Origin: Hyaloperonospora brassicae
Taxonomy: Eukaryota; Oomycota; Peronosporomycetes; Peronosporales; Peronosporaceae
Assembly: GCA_947650285.1 (NCBI GenBank)
Contig: CANTFL010000873.1
Location: 186,001 to 250,000, forward strand
DNA length: 64,000 bases
Reading direction: 5' to 3'
Below are positions 35,439-45,053 of this stretch, one piece after another. The notes below the pieces were generated by a model. The model saw only the letters and a program-made list of their open reading frames with translations. It was not told the DNA's origin and did not search any database. The number at the start of each line of letters is the position of its first letter. Positions within the stretch are counted from its first letter, which is position 1. Position numbers and translations under genes: made by a program.

Positions 35439-36418
35439 CAGTGCGCACGAAGCGCACTGAAAGACAAAACAACGAGTCAGCAGAGGACTTCCTGCGGACT
35501 CGAGAAGCGGTAGTCCGTTTCGTTCAGGACTCCATCGCAAATGCATTGGACCGTCAGAAACGGAACGCAGACAAGAATGGAAGAGCAAATATTCTTTCAT
35601 TTAAGGTTAACGACCTAGTACTACTGTCTACGGTAAACTTACCTGGACATGCAGTCACTAGTGTCGGCAGTAGTAAACTACTGCTGAAGTACATTGGACC
35701 ATTTCGAGTGTTGCATCGAAAGGGCAATGCATACACGATCGAATTGCCACGTAAGATGCGCACGCATCCTACGTTTTACGTGGGGAGGCTCAGGTCGTAC
35801 TGTCAGTACGAGCCTTCTTCTTCCGATGAAGATAGCCCCCACGTTCAAGAACATCCATCAAGTTCTTGCGTTCGCACTCCAGACGATCCGTCTGGTCGCG
35901 CAGATATGATACATCGGAACTCAACCGAGATATCTCCCCGCGAGCTGTCGCCAGCTCGCCGAATAGGGAGCGGACATCCCGCTCGACCTGAAGCTGCGCT
36001 GTGGCATAATCGGCGCGATCCCTCGCCCGATCAGCCTCGTGACCATTGCGGTTCTTCCGCACGGTATCGATCAAAGCGTAGCGCCGGTCGCGCTCGTGCT
36101 TCAAGTCATCGCGCAATTCATCGATTGCGCGATCCATCTCGTAAGGGTCGAGATGGTGAACCGAATCGTCTGGAGGAGGTCTTTCCTCCTCCACCACATC
36201 CTTTGGTGGGAGCTCACGGTGGTCAACGCTTTCTAGTGGAGCGTATCTTGAATCACCGTGACGATTCAGGATCAAGGACGAGCTACCTCGTCCAGTGGCG
36301 GGGGTGTCCACCCTCTTGGAACATCTGGGAGCCCCGCTCTCAGCTGTTGATGGATGTTCAAGGTCTCGTCCGCCAGTATGACGAGACCCATCCGATGAGT
36401 CCTGTGGCCCATCGGTAA
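35300..36418 (+). CDS. Integrase tail of Gypsy copy 1: acidic linker, GPY/F module, chromodomain
   Basis: The open frame runs back to about 35186, but the protein-like part begins near 35300. It starts with an unusual acidic stretch ([16 protein letters not shown]), then a GPY/F module ([20 protein letters not shown] near 35690) and a C-terminal chromodomain at about 36230-36400 ([26 protein letters not shown]). Chromodomains of this kind steer chromovirus insertion to marked chromatin. In this copy the conserved Tyr after WRG is Cys, and SW is IW further on, so the domain may be weakened; copies 2 and 3 keep the usual residues. The chromodomain lies entirely over the antisense gene. Confidence 0.85.
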   Translation, partial: EEDHLNNSDDATIDSDDDDDASIFSIVNDYSSEEEDNIAEEESNLLAVRTKRTERQNNESAEDFLRTREAVVRFVQDSIANALDRQKRNADKNGRANILSFKVNDLVLLSTVNLPGHAVTSVGSSKLLLKYIGPFRVLHRKGNAYTIELPRKMRTHPTFYVGRLRSYCQYEPSSSDEDSPHVQEHPSSSCVRTPDDPSGRADMIHRNSTEISPRELSPARRIGSGHPARPEAALWHNRRDPSPDQPRDHCGSSARYRSKRSAGRARASSHRAIHRLRDPSRKGRDGEPNRLEEVFPPPPHPLVGAHGGQRFLVERILNHRDDSGSRTSYLVQWRGCPPSWNIWEPRSQLLMDVQGLVRQYDETHPMSPVAHR

Positions 36419-37397
36419 ACACGCGCCCTAGGCGCTTGTAGACGGATTGCAAGTTTGCAATCGCGTCACGCATCTCAGCCGAGATGTGTGCCCTTCCCCA
36501 GGGCGAATCTAGGGAATACACATCCCTATGTGCACGCTGCGAGTTGTCAACACAACTCGCACAAGGGTCTCCCCATGTGAGGCAAGGAATGCCTGCCTCA
36601 CTCGATAAACAATGCAATCGGTACCTTGCACCGATTGGCGTTCGCTTTTCGAACCTGAGGCGTGTCGCCCCAAGTGTCTTGAGCCACACTTCTCGTCCAA
36701 AATTCTTTACGTTTTGGACGAACGCGTTCCACGCAGCCAAAAGCGATGCTTCGTCACGCTTCTGGTTGCTGTTGTACCATCGATGTCTAAGGAAGACATC
36801 GAGATAAAAGTCTTCTTCAGCGCGAAAGTTCTTCGCGCTGGAGCTCAAGCCGTGAAGCTCAGTTGCATCGAATAAGGGTATTCGATGGTGTTGGCCTGTC
36901 TCGTGAGACAGGCTATTGATGAGCCGTTCGGGCAAACGCCACGGCTTCAGCTCATCACGCTTCACAGTGGTACCTCTGTCGGTACCACGGCTCCCAGATT
37001 GACGACGGCTCACGCCATCGTCCTCACGCTCGTGCGAAGACTCACGAGCCGGCGGTGGTAAGGAATAATATTCCTCACCGCCCTGATCATCGTCATCACT
37101 GTCAAACAGAATGTGATGCAAATCACGAGTCCGTTCGTTCGGCAGTAGCCTTGGCGAATACTGAGGCGTCGCCGGTGAGCGAGACGCCTCTGGCGCATTG
37201 CCCGAGTCAGACGTGTCTGACTCGCCAGAGTAGATGACCTCAACGTCGGGGTCATCATGCGCACGCGGTGTGGTACCGCGTGAACCTGCAGCACCTGTTG
37301 CTGCAGGCGGAGAAGGAGCAGCAGACGACGAATCGTCTGTCGCAGAAGCTGACACAGCACCGGGCTGTGTAGGTCTTGAGTCACCTCGCATAGACAT
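35790..37397 (-). CDS. Antisense 535-aa protein of Gypsy copy 1, function unknown
   Basis: This is an intact 535-codon frame on the strand opposite gag-pol. ATG is at 37397 and the second Met is two codons later; the start is about 130 bp inside the 3' LTR. I recognise no known family. Visible parts: a disordered Ala/Ser/Pro N terminus; a SUMO-interaction-like motif at residues 51-58 (DVEVIYSG followed by ESD); an acidic patch around 98-110; a basic-aromatic middle region 150-325 with Trp, Arg and three Cys (C272, C279, C282); an acidic, Pro-rich spacer; a predicted long coiled coil from about 418 to 518; and a basic end (HRKKKAR) that could be a nuclear signal. It is open in all three copies while gag-pol is broken in all three. 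The 3' LTR may supply a promoter. Role unknown. Confidence 0.8.
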   Translation of the reverse strand: MSMRGDSRPTQPGAVSASATDDSSSAAPSPPAATGAAGSRGTTPRAHDDPDVEVIYSGESDTSDSGNAPEASRSPATPQYSPRLLPNERTRDLHHILFDSDDDDQGGEEYYSLPPPARESSHEREDDGVSRRQSGSRGTDRGTTVKRDELKPWRLPERLINSLSHETGQHHRIPLFDATELHGLSSSAKNFRAEEDFYLDVFLRHRWYNSNQKRDEASLLAAWNAFVQNVKNFGREVWLKTLGATRLRFEKRTPIGARYRLHCLSSEAGIPCLTWGDPCASCVDNSQRAHRDVYSLDSPWGRAHISAEMRDAIANLQSVYKRLGRVFTDGPQDSSDGSRHTGGRDLEHPSTAESGAPRCSKRVDTPATGRGSSSLILNRHGDSRYAPLESVDHRELPPKDVVEEERPPPDDSVHHLDPYEMDRAIDELRDDLKHERDRRYALIDTVRKNRNGHEADRARDRADYATAQLQVERDVRSLFGELATARGEISRLSSDVSYLRDQTDRLECERKNLMDVLERGGYLHRKKKARTDSTT

Positions 37398-37516
37398 GTT
37401 AACTATGCGAGGTCAAGCGGAAAGTGAATGGAACGGACCCAACAAGTGCTCCCTGTCCCAATGGTGGCCAACGGGTGGCCGCCATATTTTCGATAGTCAC
37501 ACGGTGACTATCAGTT

Positions 37517-37526
37517 AGGGGGGTGA
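37517..37526 (+). other. Polypurine tract of Gypsy copy 1
   Basis: A run of six G preceded by A and followed by TGA lies directly before the 3' LTR. It is the expected primer site for second-strand synthesis. Copies 2 and 3 have the same tract with one more A. Confidence 0.8.
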
Positions 37527-37915
37527 TGTAACGGGCAGCCCGTCACATGAAATTGTCACTTTAAGGAAAGTGACAATAAAGAATATGAAGTTGGATATTC
37601 TTTGAACAATATCACCAAAGTGGTGATATTGAAGAATCGACCAAAGGGTCTGATCATTGGTTGATATCGTGATGATATCAACCCACCAATCGCCGCAAGA
37701 CGCGCGCAATGAGTGGTGACGAGACGTCACCATACATCCAGTTATATTAGTATAGTTGAACTAATTCAAACGAAGAGACAGTAGTTTAAAGACTTAATTA
37801 TATTAATATAACAGTTCTACTTTTACCCTACCTACGCTTCCTCGCTTGCCACGTGTACGTCTGTCGGGGCACCGATACCCTTGCGTGAACTTACGCAAGG
37901 GTGTGCCCCGTTACA
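37527..37915 (+). repeat. 3' LTR of Gypsy copy 1
   Basis: 389 bp with TG...CA ends and the same terminal inverted repeats, minus one G. It carries the 3'-type variants (ATGAAGTTGG, TTTGAAC, GCGTGAACTT). It is followed by the target duplication TCGCT. Confidence 0.95.
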
Positions 37916-37920
37916 TCGCT

Positions 37921-39791
37921 GACCTATTTATATCAAATGGTAGAAGGACTGTTATAATCCACGCCACGCATTATATGGACCTCACAATCTGAGTAGTGCA
38001 CTAGATTATAAACGTCTTGGTCAACGCATCACACATCCCTAAAGCGGAAACACGAATTGACATATTATAGTGCGTGCGACAAGGCAGAACGGAAGGGAAA
38101 TTGAGTCCACACGCTTTACAAGCACCGATGGGCTGTACGATGTGCTGAGTTACCATCGGCGACGACATTATAGCGTGCTCATTTAAATTTGCACAGCGGC
38201 CCAAAAATAAGCCTGAGGCAACAAAGTGACGTGCGCTTTTCGTCCAAGTTTGGACCTTTTTTGCCTTTTCTCTGCGGTAGGATAGCAAAGGGCGCACATC
38301 TTCATAATGTCGAATAGTAAAACTTGGTTAATTGGAAGGCTAATCTGCACTAATTAGGCTTTCAAAACCAATGAAGCAGATCTGCCGAGTACATAAAAAG
38401 CTGACCAACATGTCAAGGCCCTGGACGAATCAACGCTGCACCGTCGAGAAGCAAATTGCGTGGTATACACAAGTATAATTTTACTACAGCATCCGACCGA
38501 GGCAATTGCCAATCTGCCACGATAAGCGATCATGAGTGATTATATTCGGCATACGACTGGAAAGCAGCTTGCCTGATGATAATCCTCACTCCTCTGTCCA
38601 GACAAGTGTTTACCGAAGTCTAGTTATGCCGGATGAGCTGAAAACAAGTTTGCCACGATATATGATTTCGCAAGCGACAGTGGATATAGCAACGTTACGC
38701 CACGGATATGTACTTCAGCGATAGTATAGCAATACCTTCCGAATATCCCTTGCAGTCAAACACTCTTCGAAAAACGTATGTAGTTAGCATACAAAGTAGA
38801 AGACAGTCGTAGGCTACTCAGCCAACGTAAGCTGTCGCTGTCAATTGCCTTGCAACAATAAAAAAAGCTCACCTCAAGCAGCACCTAGCGATAGCAAAGT
38901 CGCACAGGCTCAATTCACAGCACGTCAACTTTGACACGCTAGTACATCTTACATGCATTAGCCTCAGCCGTGTTGCACCCTTGTTCACACAACGTTCGTT
39001 GTGTGTATAATAATCTGTTCGGCATAGCAGCGCCTGTGTACTCAATCTCACAGCATTTTGTACCTTCGAAGAAAGACTGAACTCGTCTTCAGCGGTGGGG
39101 TAATCACTATAGCGCTTCCATGTGGCTAGAGCGAAACGCACATGGTTTGCTACTTTAAGCGAAATACTATGGTGCCTGTAAAGTTGAACACGCGACACGC
39201 TGCTGGAATGAATGGGGTGTGGTCCGCATGTCTGCCATATTCTGCCAGTTCTACTTACATTACCTGCGGTAGCGCCTGGCAGACGAAGCAGTGGTCAACG
39301 TCACCCAGTAAATATGATGGGAAGATGACACTTTGTCACACGGCCATGCGACTACAGTAGACCCCTCTCAGCTTTCACAATTGGGCGGATGAAAATATGA
39401 GGTAGTAGAAGATATTAGGTAGGAGGGGCTGTGTAGTCACGTGATCTACCTCTCTTGCCCAACGTCAGCCAATGACTTTCATTAACTGCAAGGGGTAATT
39501 AGCTAAAAAGGGATTAGCTAAGAGGGGTACCACTGAATTTCGATTTGATTACAGGCAGACGGACCAGATCTTTCCAGTGATTGGGAGAATACGTGGTACT
39601 TGTTAATCACAAGTTCAACCTTTGGAGTAGAAACGCACGTGATCTGTGCAGAAGTGCAGTGCAGGACACAAGGTCGGGATGCTCGGTCAAAAAGGATGTA
39701 ATGGGTGACTCACTACAGTTTGCTATTGGAGGAAATCGCCGCGTATCATGTCTCGAATAGCCAGATGGTGATTCCCGCAAGCTTCGATTGA
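37921..39791. other. Intergenic DNA upstream of the effector gene
   Basis: No gene is recognised. Frames under 110 codons on both strands lack motifs. This stretch separates the Gypsy 3' LTR from the effector and may hold its distal regulatory DNA. Confidence 0.4.
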
Positions 39792-39833
39792 AGGAAGGAC
39801 GTTTACGTACATGCATACGCAAGCGTCCTTCCT
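39792..39833. repeat. 10-bp stem hairpin upstream of the effector gene
   Basis: Arms AGGAAGGACG (39792-39801) and CGTCCTTCCT (39824-39833) are exact reverse complements around a 22-nt loop. It lies about 175 bp before the effector ATG. A role is not shown by the sequence. Confidence 0.6.
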
Positions 39834-39968
39834 CATGTGTATGACTTAAAGTTACTATTCGTATCCCCATCGCGTCGCGACGCTATTCGACTGTTCTCCT
39901 GTCGGTTCTCGCCGTAGCATCCGGAACGGATGTGAAGATCGGTTGCGGTCTGACACTGCATGTATGCC

Positions 39969-39982
39969 TCACTTTGCAATCT
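39969..39982 (+). promoter_or_regulatory. Inr-like core promoter element of the effector gene
   Basis: TCACTTTGCAATCT matches the oomycete initiator consensus TCATTYYNCAWTTT at 12 of 14 positions. It lies 25 nt before the ATG at 40007, a typical place for a transcription start in oomycetes. It argues against translation from any upstream in-frame codon. Confidence 0.55.
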
Positions 39983-40006
39983 GCTGTCGGCCAACTCGGC
40001 ATCAAA

Positions 40007-40987
40007 ATGCGCGGCCTTGTTATCACTGTCATCGCTGGCACCTATTTCTTCGCACATGCCACGTCACTGGATGACACTGACCAAGCAATCACTGCTTTTA
40101 ACATGAGCGCTTCACTGCATCTTGGCGAGCTCGCGCACAATCAGTTGGGACGTTTACAGCCCTACGGCTCGGCTGTGAATGTCAGTACGAACGTCTCGAC
40201 GTACGCGTCCGGAGAGAGATTGTTCGACCATATAGACCAGACGAACGAAGAGCGACTGGAGCTCCCGTGGCATTCGATGCCAAGTTGGATTATTGAGTGT
40301 GGTATGAGGATTTGGCTTCGTTTTAAAACAAGTCCTAGTGTCGCTTTCGAGCGCCTCGGCCTCGCGGAAAGACGGATCAAGCCTCGGATCTTCGCCTTCT
40401 GGATGAAGTATTTTGCCTGGTATGAACGTCTGGACTCTACGTTCGACTATCCAATGGCAGCGGACATGCTGGTGCGTAGTGGCGGAAACATAGATGAGGT
40501 GGTGGCGATACTCATGTCGTTTTTCCAAGACGGTCGCATCAAAGAAAAGGCCAAACTATTGCACAACGCGTTGGCCAAACGTCTCGAAGCCGCTACGGAC
40601 GACGTTATGCAGAATGCGTGGCAAAGGTCCAAATCAAGCCCTCGGGTTGTATTTCAGATTCTCGGATTGGATCGTGCAAACGCGCTTACTGAAAAGCAGG
40701 GGTCTGTAATTCAGTGGCTCAAGTACACTGAGATGTTGAGTAGATTGGATGATCCGCTCAAAATGTCAGATGAGCATGTGGCGCAGATGTTGATTGCAAA
40801 GGGAAAACCGAGTCCTCAAGGCATCCCCGAACTCATCAGCGCGGTTGACCAACTAGCTCGCCTCCGCTACCTCGTTGGACCGCTTCAAACTGCTAGCTAC
40901 ACTCGCACGAAGACATATGCAGACCACATTGAGGCTGCGCAGCGTATACTTGAAAGATTTCAAGAAACCGGTCAGTTGCGAGGATAA
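40007..40987 (+). CDS. Candidate secreted RXLR-like/WY-domain effector
   Basis: An intact 326-aa protein; the ATG at 40007 is the first in-frame ATG and begins a hydrophobic signal peptide (residues 1 to about 19, AGTYFFAHA before the likely cut). A degenerate RXLR-like site may be GERL (69-72), followed by the acidic-basic EER motif at 81-83. The body holds two similar WY-type units: about 100-140 (W-x-RFKTSPSVAFERLGL ... FWMKY) and about 205-240 (W-x-RSKSSPRVVFQILGL ... WLKY). Such proteins are secreted into host tissue by oomycete pathogens and act on host defence; the target here is unknown. It is single-exon and flanked 2.1 kb upstream and 3.5 kb downstream by Gypsy copies, the gene-sparse setting usual for effectors. 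The SP-EER-WY order is clear; the exact RXLR variant is not. Confidence 0.82.
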   Translation: MRGLVITVIAGTYFFAHATSLDDTDQAITAFNMSASLHLGELAHNQLGRLQPYGSAVNVSTNVSTYASGERLFDHIDQTNEERLELPWHSMPSWIIECGMRIWLRFKTSPSVAFERLGLAERRIKPRIFAFWMKYFAWYERLDSTFDYPMAADMLVRSGGNIDEVVAILMSFFQDGRIKEKAKLLHNALAKRLEAATDDVMQNAWQRSKSSPRVVFQILGLDRANALTEKQGSVIQWLKYTEMLSRLDDPLKMSDEHVAQMLIAKGKPSPQGIPELISAVDQLARLRYLVGPLQTASYTRTKTYADHIEAAQRILERFQETGQLRG

Positions 40988-43900
40988 TGGTCGTGACGCT
41001 GGATTTGGTTGCTTCTCGTGGTACGTGATGCGGGATAGATAGCCCGCAACGTAGTCGACTTAGATGTAAGGTTGTGGAGAATCAGTTCTTATCATTTGTA
41101 ATTGCGCACCAGCAGCTTATGAAAGTAAATGCACTGACGTTACGTGAATCAAGTCATCTACAATGACGCTGCACTTGCAATTGAGACAATAGCGAAGAAG
41201 CTCCACGATGTTGCTATCTAACTCGAATGTGCCGTTCGAACGAGCCGTCCTTGTTCGGCCGACATGCAAGGTAAAGCAATCTTGTTAATCACTAGCGATG
41301 AGTTCTTCGCGGACCGCAAGTGCGTCACTCGTAGATTGCGGGTGGACATCCCGCGGGTTCCACCAGGTGGATGAAGTAAGTACCAGCAGGTCAAATCTGT
41401 TTAGAGAAGGTTTAAAACTCTCGGGGAACAACCCAAGGTCCGTATGAGGTATGGGAATCAACTGTAGTACGCTGGAGCCCTGTTGATAATGAGCAGACAG
41501 CTTGTCAGGAATAATTTGCGGACGCCACCCTCTCCAATTGCCGGAAATCACCTCTCAAAGCGAAGTAGAATACCTCCAAAATCGCGTCTGAGAGGATGTG
41601 GTCGGGGTCGGGGTGGGTGCCACTTTCTGTCGGTAACAAACAGATATGCACGTTGCATAGCACGACGAAGTCACGCAAAGTTACCCACCGCGCACAAACA
41701 AACAGCGAGCAAGCAGTGCAGGAGGCAAAGGCCTGGGCTAAACAGGGCAGTACAGGTCGTTAGAATAAAATGATAAACCGGCTGAACGTAAATAAAGAAG
41801 CGGTTGCCTCGTCATCACGACACCATAACTTCTGCCCGCCTTCACCTTAGCATCGTACCGGTCGTCGACTCGTGCATTCTTGTTATTGACATTGAACCGT
41901 AATTCGGTCCACTTGTGAGGCAGATGCGCAGGTATTCGTCAATACATGTTCGAATTGTACAGTCGGTATTTCCATGTTAGTGACCTCTGTTCTACGAAGA
42001 GCAGTCGGCCCGACACCGACAGTAGTCTTTACGTTCTCGGCTTCCACGTCCGTGCGTCGCGGCTTTTGTTTCGGTAGCGATATAAAGAATATTTTCCCAA
42101 TCGTGAGGGGAGCTACTGCAAGCACTGTTAGACATGCACTCACTGCGCTAGTGGTGTGTCGCGGATCCTGTGATCAACGTACTGATCTCTTCTCTTCCTC
42201 TTTTTATAGACAAGTGTGATTCATGTTGACCCATCTTGCACTGGCCCTCGCATTGGTTTTTTGATCTGCTCCAGAATCAACGATTGTTATACAATCTAAG
42301 CGCTTGCAGCCACTTGGTATCAGCTCCCGACTAACAGTCGAGTCAGCTTCAACCAGTGTATTGTCTCCTGAATGGCATCTTTATATGTTTGCGGTACTTA
42401 CACACCGCTCGCAGCAGATTTACGTCTGCGTCTCTAGTAGATGCACACTTCGTTCCTTGGACAGAGTCTTTTAGAAAGGACAAGTTTGATCTTAGGGCGC
42501 TCCGTCAAGGACTCTTCTTGCTCCTGGAGAAGTACCGTGTGTATTACAATGTATAAGTCACTTTAGCGCCCAAATGACGCCAGACCTGATGTCAGTGTCG
42601 ATACATGACCGATAGATCACATGACTAGTAAAGATCCCCCTACCAAGCTTGTGTCGTCATAACGGGAGTCTAGCATGATCGATGACGTCATGACTGATGA
42701 GTAGCACGAATGGTGGACCTGAAAGATGAGGTGTTGACATGGCGGATAGATTGTGACGAAGCGACTACTACGCAGCGATAACGCACCTGCCCAGTTTTCG
42801 TAATTGTCATTCTACTTACTTCATCAGTTCATCTAGGTACTACGAGCCCATTGTTCGTCTTCACGCCAAGGCATGTTATTTGGCCATTGGGATAAACACG
42901 TAATTTTTATCAGTACCTATGTGGATATATAAGTACCGCTGGTGTAGCTAAACAATGTTTGCAACGGACCGTTTCCTTGTAGCCGCTATAGTTGGAAAGG
43001 AACCATCCCGCACTGCACAACCAACAAGTCACGCGCTGCGAGTGGTAAGTAGATATAATTGATTGGTAACATTCATCATGTTGTGAGTCAAATGTAGAGG
43101 CAACGTTAGTGATCAAATCAATGCAATTACCTTTTTTCCTCCTGAAAGGTTGTTCTATCATACTTGTGCACTTCCTGAACCTTTGCTGTGCAAGTAAGGT
43201 GTCGGATGAAGGTGTTGCACACTTCATCAATATGATTGCTGGGATGGTATTGACGTGCACCTTGAGCGCAACGATACAAGCCTTACGATGTCAACAGTGG
43301 TATGCGATATCAATGCGATCGAAACAAACCATTCGCCTTCAGATAGTTTGAATTTTGCACATCAATTGCGATCGGCACATCATTTGTTGATTGCTGGAAG
43401 TGTACTCGAGTAAGCAACCAACTGCCATGCTTATTGATGCCTTGTGTTAGATGAAGATACTGAGTCGCCAGTAGTGCCTATGTGGGTGTGCTCACCGCTA
43501 ATGTTTATCGTAAAGGCTTCTCAGTTTAGTAAGCGTTGCAACGACGCCTCCGCGAACGCAAATGCAGTGTCTCTACACTCCGCTTCGAACACTGTCATTT
43601 TCAGTCGTCGATGCCTAACGTTCGAGATCACACCCGAGCAGACCGAATCTGACACTCATTTATGGTACGCAACATTTCACCTGTCATTTGGTGAATCAAT
43701 CAGAGGATTTCTATTTCTGCTCCGCATATTGGGATTACCCTTACGACAAAAAAGGCGTGTCTAAAGTACGGGTTTTTACTTCAACCGCACACATACTCAT
43801 GACGAGCCGAATCATAACTACTCCGCTAAAAATGCTTTTTACCGCTGTTTTTGACATGTCACTCGCCATGCACACAACGATACAGGCGTGACGCGCTCCG

Positions 43901-44533
43901 GTCCTGTTGTACACCATGCAAAATAGATCTTAATAATTGCCCGTTTTCCAAAATGACTGTTCTTGTTGATCTTCATACGTCTCCTCTTCACGCCGCTGAC
44001 AGCAGTGCTACCTTTCATGGTGCTCCATTGTTCCTGTGAAGCTTCAAGACCGCGTTGGCTGCTTATTGGAGTACCTTTAGGGAAACACTGAAAATATTTA
44101 GTGCGCAACATGGCGCAGCCGGGTGGGCAGATCTTCTTGCGCTTGGTTTGACCCGTAGATATTGATACTTGGGGGTTCTTCCATCCCTGATAGCGATGTC
44201 AGCGCCTATCTAATACCATCATGCAGCTTCCACTCCTTACACGAGCAGTTCCAGACCCTCGAAAGAGAGTACTCTGGATGATTACCAACCATACAATCCA
44301 TCACGCGGATCCGTCATTATATCCTCGGCGCTTATAACGTGTGGTTTTTGCCTACCCTCATATCACATAGTAAAGGGTCTGTCCCGTCAGAGCAATACCT
44401 ATTTGTCTGTCAACGACTAGCGTAATCACTTTGCATGTAAGGTTGCAAATGTGGGAACGACGTGTTGCATTTCCTGTGACGTAGTATACCTATACAACGT
44501 CGCGGAAAGTTCTTTGCCAACGTATGCTCTATT
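40988..44533. other. Intergenic DNA between effector and Gypsy copy 2
   Basis: Short frames only, the longest about 116 codons, with no recognised motifs. I found no tRNA, repeat array or clear transposon relic. The last five bases (44529-44533, CTATT) are the target duplication of Gypsy copy 2. Confidence 0.4.
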
Positions 44534-44923
44534 TGTAACGGGGCACACCCTGCGTTAAGTTCACGCAAGGGTATCGGTGCCCCGACAGACGTACACGTGG
44601 CAAGCGAGGAAGCGTAGGTAAGGTAAAAGCAGAACTGTTATATTAATATAATTAAGTCTTTTAACTACTGTCTCTCTGTTTGAATTAACTTAATTACGCT
44701 AATATAACTGAGTGTATGGTGACGTCTCGTCACCACTCATTGCGCGCGTCTTGCGGCGATTGGTGGGTTGATATCATCACGATATCAACCAATGAACAGA
44801 CTCTTTGGTCGACCCTTCAATATCACCACTTTGGTGATATTGTTCAAAGAATATTCAACTTCATATTCTTTATTGTAACTTTCCTTAAAGTGACAATTTC
44901 ATGTAACGGGCTGCCCCGTTACA
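44534..44923 (-). repeat. 3' LTR of Gypsy copy 2
   Basis: 390 bp, 3'-type class (in element sense ATGAAGTTG, TTTGAAC, GCGTGAACTT). It is preceded in element sense by the polypurine tract at 44924-44934. One base is lost in the final hairpin arm. Confidence 0.95.
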
Positions 44924-45053
44924 TCACCCCCCTTAACTGATAGTCACCGTGTGACTATCGAAAATATGGCGGCCACCCGTTGGCCACCATTGGGACAGGG
45001 AGCACTTGTTGGGTCCGTTCCATTTACTTTCCGCTTGACCTCGCATAGCTAAT

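Larger units (their letters stand above)
29937..37915 (+). mobile_element. Gypsy chromovirus copy 1
   Basis: A complete LTR retrotransposon of 7979 bp with a perfect 5-bp target duplication (TCGCT at 29932-29936 and 37916-37920). Order: 5' LTR, primer-binding-like TGGCAGCAC two bases after the LTR, gag, protease, reverse transcriptase, RNase H, integrase, GPY/F and chromodomain tail, antisense gene, G-rich polypurine tract (37517-37526), 3' LTR. Domain order RT-RH-IN and the chromodomain make it a chromovirus of the Ty3/Gypsy (Metaviridae) group. The gag-pol frame is broken by changes shared with the other two copies, plus a private TAG at 31303 in gag and a private 1-bp loss near 34330. Its two LTRs differ by roughly two to three dozen positions by eye. 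Confidence 0.95.

Noticed and set aside
36484..36807. Plus-strand frames opposite the antisense gene
   Set aside because: They are short, lack motifs and differ in length between copies, unlike the 535-codon frame.
39932..40006. Upstream extension of the effector reading frame
   Set aside because: It begins at a GTG, not an ATG, and would lie partly upstream of the Inr-like element. The signal peptide begins naturally at ATG 40007.
41483..41773. Arg/Gly-rich frame as an RNA-binding protein
   Set aside because: The short RGRG run comes from a local GGTCGGG repeat and the frame has no other motif or good start context.
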